Shown: piece by piece, positions 6,839 through 12,625 of the stretch | Numbering within the stretch: the stretch's first letter is position 1 | Layout: each line of letters starts with the position of its first letter | Origin: Candidatus Bathyarchaeota archaeon | GTDB taxonomy: Archaea > Thermoproteota > Bathyarchaeia > TCS64 | Assembly (NCBI GenBank): GCA_030691555.1 | Contig: JAUYEB010000110.1 | Coordinates: 1-13,216 of the forward strand | DNA length: 13,216 nt | Direction of reading: 5' to 3' | Program-made: the position numbers and the translations under genes | Notes under the pieces: model-generated | The model's database searches: none | Told to the model about the DNA's origin: nothing | The model's input: only the letters and a program-made list of their open reading frames with translations

Positions 6839-6848
6839 CCTTTTATCG
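6839..6848 (+). promoter_or_regulatory. TATA-like box of trm56
   Basis: TTTTATC at 6841-6847 predicts a start site near 6870, about 10 nt before the TTG at 6881. It lies back to back with the promoter of the divergent PH-domain gene. Confidence 0.4.
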
Positions 6849-6880
6849 CGTGCCCCTCCCCTAAATGGGGGCGCCGGACG

Positions 6881-7423
6881 TTGTCGAATGAGCAATCCAT
6901 CGCTGTGTTGAGGTTGGGACACCGGCCATCGAGGGACAAGAGGGTCTCGACGCACCTACTCCTCGCGGCCCGCGCATTCGGCGCCCGGAAGGCGTTCTAC
7001 ACGGGGACACGGGACGAGTCCCTGGAGGAGTCGATCAGGAAGATCGTGAAGGACTGGGGCGGCGACTTCACCGTCGAGCACGCCGACGGCTGGAAGCCGG
7101 TCCTCGGGGGCTGGGAGGGGAAGGTCGTCCACCTCACCATGTACGGCATACCCGTGCAGGACGCGGTGGACGAGATACGATCCGATCCGTCGCCAAAGCT
7201 CGTGGTCGTGGGCGGCGCAAAGGTCCCGGGCGAGGTCTACGGCGCCGCCGACTGGAACGTCTCCGTCACGGGCCAGCCGCACTCCGAGGTCAGCGCCCTC
7301 GCCATCTTCCTACACGAGCTATTCGAGGGAACCGAGCTGGAACTCGGCTTCCCGGACGCCCGCCTTAAGATCATCCCCCAAGCCAAGGGGAAGAGGTTCG
7401 AGAGGAAAAGCGGGCAAGTTTAA
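6881..7423 (+). CDS. trm56: tRNA (cytidine(56)-2'-O)-methyltransferase, Trm56
   Basis: 180 residues. The enzyme uses S-adenosylmethionine to 2'-O-methylate C56 in the T loop of archaeal tRNAs. The N-terminal 'VLRLGHRPSRDKRVSTHLLLAARAFGA' and C-terminal 'VVVGGAKVPGEVYGAADWNVSVTGQPHSEVSALAIFL' blocks are diagnostic; the latter forms the deep trefoil knot of the SPOUT fold that holds the cofactor. Length matches the family. The start is probably TTG at 6881; GTG at 6905 or TTG at 6908 would give the more usual beginning directly at VLRLGHR, so the first eight residues are uncertain. It is transcribed alone, divergent from the PH-domain gene and upstream of tfe. Confidence 0.93.
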   Translation: MSNEQSIAVLRLGHRPSRDKRVSTHLLLAARAFGARKAFYTGTRDESLEESIRKIVKDWGGDFTVEHADGWKPVLGGWEGKVVHLTMYGIPVQDAVDEIRSDPSPKLVVVGGAKVPGEVYGAADWNVSVTGQPHSEVSALAIFLHELFEGTELELGFPDARLKIIPQAKGKRFERKSGQV

Positions 7424-7432
7424 ACATTTAAG
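7419..7432 (+). promoter_or_regulatory. TATA-like box of the tfe operon
   Basis: TTTAAACATTTAAG overlaps the trm56 stop codon. It predicts initiation near 7450, just before the AAGGAG at 7454-7459. It therefore gives tfe and the coupled HD gene their own promoter. Confidence 0.45.
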
Positions 7433-7470
7433 AGGCTAAGGGACTAGTATACTAAGGAGCACTAGGGCAG

Positions 7471-7980
7471 TTGATGACCGTCAGCGAAGAGACCCTTTAC
7501 AGCATCGCCAACGTTCTGGGCGGCGAGCAGGGGGTGGAGGTCATCAAGGCCCTTAAGGACAAGCAGGACAGCACAGTGGAGGACATAAGCACCGCGACGA
7601 AGATCCAGATCAACGACGTGCGGAAGCTCCTCTACAAGTTCTACAACCACAGCCTCGTGACCTCTAAGAGGTTCAGGGACAAGGAGACGGGGTGGTTCAT
7701 ATTCCAGTGGCGCCTCCAGCCCGAGCTCGTCGAGGCCTACATCCACGGGATGAAGCAGAAGATACTCAAGAAGCTCGAGACGCGGCTCGAGTTCGAGAGG
7801 CTACACGAGTTCTACCACTGCGGGAACCCGACGTGCCCGAAGACGACGTTCGAGGTGGCTATGGAGACCGTCTTCAGGTGCCCGACGTGCGGGGAGCCCC
7901 TCCACCGCTTGGACAACGTCGAGATCGTCGAGTTCCTAGAGAAGAAGGTCTCAGAGATCAAGGAGGAGTTAGAGGCCTGA
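7471..7980 (+). CDS. tfe: Archaeal transcription initiation factor TFE (alpha subunit)
   Basis: 169 residues. An N-terminal extended winged helix (about 5-90; 'STVEDISTATKIQINDVRKLLYKFYNHSLV') is followed by a helical linker and a C4 zinc ribbon with C117, C122, C137 and C140 (HCGNPTC ... RCPTC). This is the domain order of TFE/TFIIE-alpha, which helps open promoter DNA with RNA polymerase, TBP and TFB. The start is TTG at 7471 or the ATG at 7474; AAGGAG at 7454-7459 favours the former slightly by spacing. The gene ends in an acidic 'KEELEA', whose codons also carry an AAGGAGG ribosome-binding site for the next gene. A TBP gene lies 4.8 kb downstream. Confidence 0.95.
   Translation: MMTVSEETLYSIANVLGGEQGVEVIKALKDKQDSTVEDISTATKIQINDVRKLLYKFYNHSLVTSKRFRDKETGWFIFQWRLQPELVEAYIHGMKQKILKKLETRLEFERLHEFYHCGNPTCPKTTFEVAMETVFRCPTCGEPLHRLDNVEIVEFLEKKVSEIKEELEA
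7960..7968 (+). promoter_or_regulatory. Strong Shine-Dalgarno for the HD-domain gene inside tfe
   Basis: AAGGAGGAG near the end of tfe lies 8 nt before CTG at 7977, and no ATG, GTG or TTG exists in the HD frame nearby. The site decides the start and argues for CTG initiation with a CTGA overlap. Confidence 0.55.
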
Positions 7981-8507
7981 GTCTCCCATCGAGGGATGAG
8001 TGCATACAGCTCCTCAGGAAGGCCGGGTGCAGCAACGGCGTAGTCGAGCACTGCATTAACGTCACGAAGGTCGCTATGCGGATCGCCCACGTCTTCAAGG
8101 CGAAGGGGTACAGGGTCGACATGAGGCTCGTGGAGGCGGGCGCGCTCCTACACGACATAGGCAGGGGGCGGACCCACGGCATCGAGCACGGCGTCGTCGG
8201 CGGCCAGACGGCGAGGAGGCTAGACATGCCGATGGAGCTCGCCCACATCATAGAGCGCCACGTCGGCGCAGGCCTGACCCCCGAGGAGGCGAGGAGGAAC
8301 GGACTACCGAGGGGCAGCTACGTCCCGGAGACCCTAGAGGAGAAGATAGTCTGCTACGCGGACAAGCTCATCGAGGGCGACCACGAGATAGGGATCGACG
8401 TGACCATCGACAACTTCGCCCAGGAGCTCGGCAGCGACCACCCGGCCATCAGGAGGCTCCAAGACCTCCACAGGGAGATGACCGCCGTACTGGGCGAGAA
8501 GTTCTGA
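7977..8507 (+). CDS. HD-domain phosphohydrolase (HDIG type, TIGR00295-like)
   Basis: About 176 residues. Metal-binding residues of the HD superfamily are visible: H in VEHCINV, the HD pair in GALLHDIGRGRTHGIEHG, H in AHIIERHVG, and D in VCYADKLIEGDHE. Family members open with a segment like the SLPSRDECIQLLRKAGCS seen here, so translation should start right at the end of tfe. The only candidate is CTG at 7977, overlapping the tfe TGA, with a strong Shine-Dalgarno sequence 8 nt upstream. The same frame is open further 5', but that part is a shadow of tfe. The protein is probably a metal-dependent phosphohydrolase of a nucleotide or phosphorylated metabolite; the substrate is unknown. It is translationally coupled to tfe. 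Confidence 0.85.
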   Translation: MSLPSRDECIQLLRKAGCSNGVVEHCINVTKVAMRIAHVFKAKGYRVDMRLVEAGALLHDIGRGRTHGIEHGVVGGQTARRLDMPMELAHIIERHVGAGLTPEEARRNGLPRGSYVPETLEEKIVCYADKLIEGDHEIGIDVTIDNFAQELGSDHPAIRRLQDLHREMTAVLGEKF

Positions 8508-8547
8508 TCGTCTCACCGTCGACCGCCGGTTTCGCTGCAGCCCAACG

Positions 8548-8556
8548 GTTTTAAAC
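8548..8556 (+). promoter_or_regulatory. TATA-like box of tRNA-Val
   Basis: GGTTTTAAAC is centred about 30 bp upstream of the first tRNA base, the normal place for an archaeal stable-RNA box A. Confidence 0.6.
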
Positions 8557-8583
8557 ACCTGTCGACCCTTTTCTCGGAGGAGT

Positions 8584-8660
8584 GGGCCGGTCGTCCAGCA
8601 CGGTAGGACGCCGCCCTTACGCGGCGGAAGTCGCCGGTTCAAGTCCGGCCCGGCCCACCA
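8584..8660 (+). tRNA. tRNA-Val (anticodon UAC), CCA encoded
   Basis: A full cloverleaf folds. Acceptor GGGCCGG (8584-8590) pairs with CCGGCCC (8650-8656). The D stem is GTCC/GGAC. Anticodon stem CCGCC (8611-8615) pairs with GGCGG (8623-8627) around loop CTTACGC, giving anticodon TAC at 8618-8620. T stem GCCGG (8633-8637) pairs with CCGGC (8645-8649) around TTCAAGT. The discriminator is A8657 and CCA (8658-8660) is encoded. There is no intron. The 3' end lies 57 bp before an integrase gene, the classic attachment site of archaeal integrated elements. Confidence 0.97.
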
Positions 8661-8677
8661 TCATTTTGGGGTAGATA

Positions 8678-8689
8678 CTTATATTAAAC
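8678..8689 (+). promoter_or_regulatory. TATA-like box of the integrase gene
   Basis: TTATATTAAA at 8679-8688 predicts a start near 8711, six bases before the ATG at 8717, so the integrase mRNA is nearly leaderless. Confidence 0.5.
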
Positions 8690-8716
8690 CCATAATTCAT
8701 CTACTAATAGACTGTA

Positions 8717-10042
8717 ATGGCCTCTTCCAAGCGAGGAAAATGGCATATCCTGCTAGAGGATCCCGACGTCAAGAGGTGGTATCAAGGCACTGAGAGAGGC
8801 AGCCCCATAACGGCCGAGGTCGGTCTTCGTAGACTCGGAAAAGCGACAGAACTCCTAGAACTCAGCCCCAAAGAAATCATCGAGGCTGCCCGCGCCGACT
8901 TGAAGGCTTTTACGGATAAACTCGATGACGTGATCACGAACCTCGAGGCCGAGGGCTTGGCCCCTGGCTATATAGAAGGGATCATGAAGGCACTAAAGTC
9001 CTGGCTGAGGTACAACGACGTCAAACTAACCAGAAGCATCAAGATCAGCGGCGCCGGGAGAACCCCAACCATCGAGGACGAACAGATACCGAGCAGGGAG
9101 GATCTCGGCCGGATCTTCCGATCAAGTTCCCCGAGGGTCAGGGTCGCCGTTTCTTTCATGGCGCTGGCCGACCTGAGGCCCCAGGTCCTGGGCAACCACC
9201 GCGGCACGGACGGCCTCAGGCTGAAGGACCTGCCTGAGATCCGCATCGATAAGGGTAAGGTCACGTTCGAGAAGGTCCCGACAATGGTTACGGTGAGAGC
9301 CCCGCTGAGCAAGACCAAGCACAGGTACTTCACCTTCCTGCCGGGTGAGGGCTGCACTTACCTATCTGAATACCTAGAGACGAGGATAAGGGATGGGGAG
9401 GAGCTGAAGCCCGAGAGCGCCGTCATCGGCCACAAGACCAGCGGACGGGAGGTGAATCCCTTCATCAGGACGGTGAAGCTTGGAGACATGATCAGGCAGG
9501 CGATGAGGAAGGCCGGGGTCAGGAAGAGACCCTATGTGCTCAGGGCGTATGCTGAAACGCAGCTCATCATAGCGGAGTCTAGGGGGAAGATCAGTCACCC
9601 GTACCTCCAGTTTGTGGCTGGGCACAAGGGTGACATCGAGGCGAGGTATAGCACGAACAAGGGGAGGCTCCCGCCGGACATGATTGAGGAGATGAGGAGG
9701 GTCTACGGGGAGTGCGAGCCCTTCCTCGGCACGGTGGCGCAGCCCTTGGAGCAGAGCGCCATAGTGAAGGAGGCGAAGCTGGAGGCTCTGAAGAGCATAG
9801 CGAAGAACCTCCTCAATATAGACCTCTTAGAGGTGAAAATAGCGAGGGAGAGGGAGCTGGAGAAGGAGCTGAGCATCGACGATGAGATAGAGCTCTTCGA
9901 GAACGAGATCAAGAAGATGAGGGAGGGAGAACAGGACCCTCAGATCATCGTCGGGGAGGAGTTGGAGAACCACTTAGCGGAGGGATGGCAATTCGTCAGC
10001 GTGCTACCCTCGCAGAGGATCCTCATAAGGAAGGAACACTGA
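8717..10042 (+). CDS. Archaeal tyrosine recombinase/integrase
   Basis: 441 residues. An N-terminal helical DNA-binding region (about 30-110) precedes a catalytic domain. The expected active-site residues are R154 (ALADLRP), a Lys in SKTKHRY (K199 or K201), R276 (YVLRAYAETQ), H303 (GHKGDIEA) and the nucleophile Y311 (ARYSTNKG). The usual His of the HxxR box is Tyr273 here. The 'GHKGxIEAxYxTNKGxLPxxMIEEMRxxY' segment is typical of integrases from archaeal tRNA-targeting elements. After about residue 340 comes an extra tail: a charged helix (about 350-405), then a small 'ELENHLAEGWQFVSVLPSQRILI' module also seen at the end of such integrases. It probably catalyses recombination at the adjacent tRNA-Val. 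The gene is intact. Confidence 0.92.
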   Translation: MASSKRGKWHILLEDPDVKRWYQGTERGSPITAEVGLRRLGKATELLELSPKEIIEAARADLKAFTDKLDDVITNLEAEGLAPGYIEGIMKALKSWLRYNDVKLTRSIKISGAGRTPTIEDEQIPSREDLGRIFRSSSPRVRVAVSFMALADLRPQVLGNHRGTDGLRLKDLPEIRIDKGKVTFEKVPTMVTVRAPLSKTKHRYFTFLPGEGCTYLSEYLETRIRDGEELKPESAVIGHKTSGREVNPFIRTVKLGDMIRQAMRKAGVRKRPYVLRAYAETQLIIAESRGKISHPYLQFVAGHKGDIEARYSTNKGRLPPDMIEEMRRVYGECEPFLGTVAQPLEQSAIVKEAKLEALKSIAKNLLNIDLLEVKIARERELEKELSIDDEIELFENEIKKMREGEQDPQIIVGEELENHLAEGWQFVSVLPSQRILIRKEH

Positions 10043-10102
10043 TCCCATATTTTCCGCAACCTTCGTTCTGCCGAGTTCGCGCACGACCCATTACCGACCA
10101 TG

Positions 10103-10738
10103 TCAATCAACCCTCGGGTCAACCCCATGATCCTCCTCGAGCCCCCCTCCCATCAGTTTTTCGTATGCCTTGATCCAGTTATCATGGTGCACCTTGTAAC
10201 TCGGTAAAATCTTTATTATGAACCCCCTGATGTCGGGGTCACCTTTTATTACTTCTATCCAATTCGGATATTCTCTCACGATAAGGTTGGGATCATAGAA
10301 TAAACACGTGAAAACGATCTCGTCGTCTGAAGGGAAGGGCCCCGTGAGCGGGACGAAGGACAAAACCTCGTAGGAGGCAGCAAAACCCGTTAAGAGGAAG
10401 GCTTTAGTAGCTATGCCAAGTCGTAAATATACCTTACCCCCTCCGACCTTATTCTTCAAATAATTCCATTTTCCCAGCACAAGTGGGATGAGGCCGCCCC
10501 ACCTCTCTGCTACGGCGTCCACCTCCTCGCGTGTATCCGTCAGGCTCAAGGCGGTGACTACGCCTCTGACCGTCAGGCTGTACTCCTTCTTCTCTAGGAC
10601 GCCGCCCCAATCGGAGTCAATATGGAACACGACACATCCCTGCTTGAGGAGATCCTTCAGGCCGTCGTAGGCTGAAGATCTGGGGATCTTGATCCTTTCA
10701 GCGAGTGTATATCCTGTAGCCGGGCCATTCACGGCCAA
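10103..10738 (-). CDS. Winged-helix transcriptional regulator of the element
   Basis: 211 residues from the TTG at 10738. The N-terminal part (GYTLAERIKIPRSSAYDGLKDLLKQGCVVF ... KKEYSLTVRGVVTAL) is a winged helix of the PadR/TrmB-like size class, followed by a C-terminal half of unknown fold. The reading frame continues in-frame upstream with ITDRIKRILLDL, which looks like the natural first helix of the domain, but no ATG, GTG or TTG precedes it. Either TTG 10738 is used, giving a short helix 1, or a rare start such as ATA is used. The gene converges with the integrase and diverges from a ribbon-helix-helix gene across a promoter containing four TATTCCA boxes, so it probably regulates itself and its neighbour. 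Confidence 0.7.
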   Translation of the reverse strand: MAVNGPATGYTLAERIKIPRSSAYDGLKDLLKQGCVVFHIDSDWGGVLEKKEYSLTVRGVVTALSLTDTREEVDAVAERWGGLIPLVLGKWNYLKNKVGGGKVYLRLGIATKAFLLTGFAASYEVLSFVPLTGPFPSDDEIVFTCLFYDPNLIVREYPNWIEVIKGDPDIRGFIIKILPSYKVHHDNWIKAYEKLMGGGLEEDHGVDPRVD

Positions 10739-10770
10739 GTCTAGAAGGATCCTTTTTATTCTATCCGTGA

Positions 10771-10831
10771 TATTCCACTCCGAGTTATTCCACTTCTGGA
10801 CTATATTCCATTGTATCGTGGAATATTTAAA
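10771..10831. promoter_or_regulatory. Divergent promoter with four TATTCCA boxes
   Basis: On the plus strand TATTCCA occurs at 10771-10777, 10786-10792 and 10804-10810. The inverse TGGAATA occurs at 10819-10825, so the last two form a perfect 7-bp inverted repeat with an 8-bp spacer. The inverted copy runs into AATATTTAAAA (10822-10832), a nearly symmetric TATA element positioned to serve both the winged-helix gene (minus) and the ribbon-helix-helix gene (plus). This looks like an operator array for one of the two encoded regulators. Confidence 0.6.
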
Positions 10832-10874
10832 AGCTGCTCAAGTCTTACTCATAGATCGCTCAGGAAGTGTATGA

Positions 10875-11057
10875 ATGGCGAAAAAGAAGGAGCTAACTTT
10901 CTGGAACGTCCCTGTTGATAGACCGCTGAACGAAGCCCTGGAGGAGGCCATCAAAATAGACTGGCACCGGACGAAGTCCGAGTTCATCAGGGATGCCGTC
11001 CGTCGAAAGCTGGAAAATATGGGATTCAACCCACCGCGGCCTCAGCTGGCAGAGTAA
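10875..11057 (+). CDS. Ribbon-helix-helix (CopG/Arc-like) DNA-binding protein
   Basis: 60 residues: a short basic arm (AKKKE), a beta strand (LTFWNVPVD), helix A (LNEALEEAIKIDW) and helix B (TKSEFIRDAVRRKLENMG). This is the ribbon-helix-helix layout, which dimerises and inserts the strand pair into the major groove. The ATG at 10875 has AGGAAGTG upstream at good spacing. It is expressed divergently from the winged-helix regulator and stands 51 bp before the HExxD gene, with which it may be co-transcribed. Proteins like this control copy number, integration or toxin genes in archaeal elements; no toxin partner is recognised beside it. Confidence 0.85.
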   Translation: MAKKKELTFWNVPVDRPLNEALEEAIKIDWHRTKSEFIRDAVRRKLENMGFNPPRPQLAE

Positions 11058-11108
11058 CTAAACCAGAGGAAGATTTCCGTGCACGTTTAAGTCAGAGAAG
11101 GTCAAAAA

Positions 11109-11510
11109 ATGAGCGGCCAGAGCCTTGAGAGTCGGACAGCCAAATCTTGCCTCAAACCTAGCCCCAGCAGAGCAATAAACCCGGTAAAATTGAAGGAGGA
11201 GCTTGAGTGGTTGAAGAGGCAGACGGGTCTAGGTCTTGACCTCAATGTTGTTTGGGCGCCCGGCGCCGACAAGGCTCTTTTGGGTGAGGTGAAAGGGAGG
11301 GTCATATATCTCTATGTGGAGTGCGGAGAGAGGGCACTTGAAACCCTCTTCCACGAATACTTAGATTACTGCGTCAGCCAGGCCATAGAGCCATACCGGA
11401 TGGTTACGAACGATCTGATAAAACTACTCAACCGTGTTTCCTACGAAAGGAAGGAGGAGGTTGTAGGGGCTCTTTGCCGACTGTTTGAGGGGAAAAGACA
11501 TGAGAATTAG
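11109..11510 (+). CDS. Uncharacterised mobile-element protein with HExxD motif
   Basis: 133 residues. The core 'LLGEVKGRVIYLYVECGERALETLFHEYLDYCVSQAIEPY' has strands leading into a helix with H82-E83-x-x-D86, resembling the zincin helix HExxH but with Asp as third candidate ligand. A second helical part (VTNDLIKLLNRVSYERKEEVVGALCRLF) follows. From memory, similar small proteins occur in archaeal genomes near integrases, without a known function; this needs a database search. It could be a metal-dependent peptidase-like or nuclease-related protein, or a non-catalytic relative. GAGAAGG lies 7 nt before the ATG. The stop overlaps the ATG (11500) of the next small gene, implying coupling. Confidence 0.65.
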   Translation: MSGQSLESRTAKSCLKPSPSRAINPVKLKEELEWLKRQTGLGLDLNVVWAPGADKALLGEVKGRVIYLYVECGERALETLFHEYLDYCVSQAIEPYRMVTNDLIKLLNRVSYERKEEVVGALCRLFEGKRHEN

Positions 11511-11704
11511 GGAGATGGGGCGAAGCCAGCTCCAGCGCCGTGGCCCGCGCCTGGCGACCGACCGAAGCCCGGAGGCGAACCACTATAGATCAGAGAGAGA
11601 GCTCTAATAAACCCGACGACAAGGACATCGGAACTTACATACCTGAGGTGCTGCTGGGCCGCCTCAAGGATAGACGCATCGTCTGCATCGACCTGGAGGC
11701 CTAA
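11500..11704 (+). pseudogene. Small gene apparently frameshifted at an (AG)5 tract
   Basis: ATG at 11500 overlaps the end of the HExxD gene and opens MRIREMGRSQLQRRGPR..., stopping at 11605-11607 (TAA) after 35 codons. In the next frame, natural-looking coding sequence (NKPDDKDIGTYIPEVLL, then GRLKDRRIVCIDLEA) runs to TAA at 11702-11704, with no good start of its own. The frames meet at AGAGAGAGAG (11592-11601). Adding one AG unit joins them into a continuous 68-residue protein ending 3 bp before the ATG of the next gene. This may be a decayed gene, a contraction of a slippery repeat (phase variation), or a sequencing error. Function unknown. Confidence 0.5.
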
Positions 11705-11707
11705 ACC

Positions 11708-12163
11708 ATGGGTGATGTGAGCGACATGGGGTTGTCGGAGTACCTCTCGAGGGCGGCTAGGGCGCTACTCGTCTGGGCGTGTTACCGTGCCCTTCAGGAG
11801 AGGAGAAGAAGAGATGGTCTCTCGATATGGGGCGCGACGTCGGACCTCGCCGGCGAGGTTGGCGTGACCGATAGGACCGTTGAGAGGTGGCTGAGCCGTG
11901 GGATACAGAGCTGCAACGTTAACGCTGATAGGATCCTTGAGGTCGCCATGGGCCTCTGCCCACGAGAGGTGACTGAGATCGTGCTAGACGATCTAGGCGC
12001 CCACGCTCGCGCCCTCGGTTTCCCTGAAGGGGTCTCAATTCCCCACGGGCTGCGCCGCGCGGCGCGCCGATTATGGGTACGTAGAAGAAGGCAACGGTTT
12101 AGCCTAACGGGTTTGGATTGCTCTCTCAATCGTCACCCGAGATACACCGAGGTACGTGGCTAG
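11708..12163 (+). CDS. HTH-domain protein of the element
   Basis: 151 residues. A helical N-terminus (LSEYLSRAARALLVWACYRALQ) is followed by a helix-turn-helix at about 44-66 (SDLAGEVGVTDRTVERWLSRG), then helical sequence (ADRILEVAMGLCPREVTEIVLDDL). A very basic patch (RRAARRLWVRRRRQR, about 116-130) follows. It is probably a DNA-binding regulator or accessory factor of the element. The ATG lies 3 bp after the preceding small gene, so it is the third gene of a coupled run from 11109. The final 20 residues overlap the 3' end of a convergent HTH frame on the minus strand and look unlike the rest, so the true C-terminus may have been altered. Confidence 0.65.
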   Translation: MGDVSDMGLSEYLSRAARALLVWACYRALQERRRRDGLSIWGATSDLAGEVGVTDRTVERWLSRGIQSCNVNADRILEVAMGLCPREVTEIVLDDLGAHARALGFPEGVSIPHGLRRAARRLWVRRRRQRFSLTGLDCSLNRHPRYTEVRG

Positions 12164-12361
12164 AGCCTCAACGATCAAGGGTTCCGCCTTCTTGTACCCG
12201 ACCACACAAGCCCCGATGATCTGCTTCTTCGTCGGCTTCTTCAAGCCGAACCGACGCCACCCTCTCAGGGTCTTGATGTTCCAGAGTGCCCCTGTGTCTG
12301 GGGGCTGCCTCTTGAGGAGGCGTGTGAAGGCGTCGTTAAAGGTGAGACCCTGACCCTGGTT
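12104..12361 (-). pseudogene. Start-less HTH-containing reading frame, antisense
   Basis: On the minus strand a frame open from 12412 to the TAG at 12104-12106 reads naturally from about 12361: LTFNDAFTRLLKRQ, ALWNIKTLRGWRRFGLKKP, IIGACVVGYKKAEPLIVEALA, and a terminal helix-turn-helix, TYLGVSRVTIERAIQTR. The basic and hydrophobic periodicity and the HTH suggest real coding. The frame has no ATG, GTG or TTG before the natural part, so the gene seems 5'-truncated or frameshifted. It converges with, and overlaps by 60 bp, the HTH gene ending at 12163. It explains this stretch better than the plus-strand frame at 12156-12353. Confidence 0.45.
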
Positions 12362-12393
12362 TGCACCTAACCCGGAGGCGGAGAGCCGAACGG

Positions 12394-12624
12394 ATGGAAC
12401 GTTTAGAAGAGATCAGCGACGAAAACCTGTTTTGGCTCTACCACGAAGAGCTTGAGACGATAGATCGGGGTTCGAGCATCACCTCCCCGATTCCGAAGCC
12501 CGTCACAAGGAGACTTATAGCCTCGGGAGTCGTCGAATATGGGAAAGGGCTCGACGAGACTTCGGGTCTCGTCCTGAGCCCGAGGTGCAGGGAGATGCCG
12601 GACAGTTACAAGGCGGAGATTTGA
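12394..12624 (+). CDS. Small acidic protein of unknown function
   Basis: 76 residues from the ATG at 12394; a TTG at 12361 would add an unlikely Arg-rich start. Sequence: helix MERLEEISDENLFWLYHEELETIDRG, then a Pro/Ser stretch, PVTRRLIASGVVEYGKGL, and LVLSPRCREMPDSYKAEI. The 'RRLIASGVVEY..G......LVLSPRC' part could be half of a winged helix (recognition helix plus wing). I do not recognise the family. A GGAGGCGGAG stretch precedes the start at long spacing. It is the last gene before the TBP region and probably belongs to the element. Confidence 0.5.
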   Translation: MERLEEISDENLFWLYHEELETIDRGSSITSPIPKPVTRRLIASGVVEYGKGLDETSGLVLSPRCREMPDSYKAEI

Positions 12625-12625
12625 A

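Larger units (their letters stand above)
8661..12625. mobile_element. Putative tRNA-Val-integrated element (right end unresolved)
   Basis: A tyrosine recombinase directly after a tRNA 3' end is followed by regulators (winged helix, ribbon-helix-helix, HTH), an HExxD protein and small unknown genes. Core genes flank the stretch (tfe/tRNA on the left, TBP on the right). I found no second copy of the tRNA-Val 3' end in either orientation before the window end. The element may thus be a decayed remnant, use a very short att core, or extend past TBP. The right boundary given is only the end of the last element-like gene. No replication or capsid gene is recognised. Confidence 0.55.

Noticed and set aside
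6785..6955. N-terminal extension of the PH-domain gene
   Set aside because: It would overlap the start of trm56 on the other strand, is Pro/Arg-rich, and the TATA-like box at 6812-6821 fits the TTG at 6784.
7692..7976. Upstream extension of the HD-domain gene
   Set aside because: It lies wholly within tfe in another frame, with Arg/Pro-rich shadow sequence. Homologous HD proteins begin near SLPSRDE.
11521..11590. GC-rich stretch resembling a tRNA fragment, considered as the missing attR
   Set aside because: It shares no continuous match with the tRNA-Val 3' end on either strand and is better explained as part of the split small gene.
12156..12353. Plus-strand 65-codon frame
   Set aside because: Its composition is shadow-like, and the minus strand across the same bases carries a much more natural HTH protein sequence.
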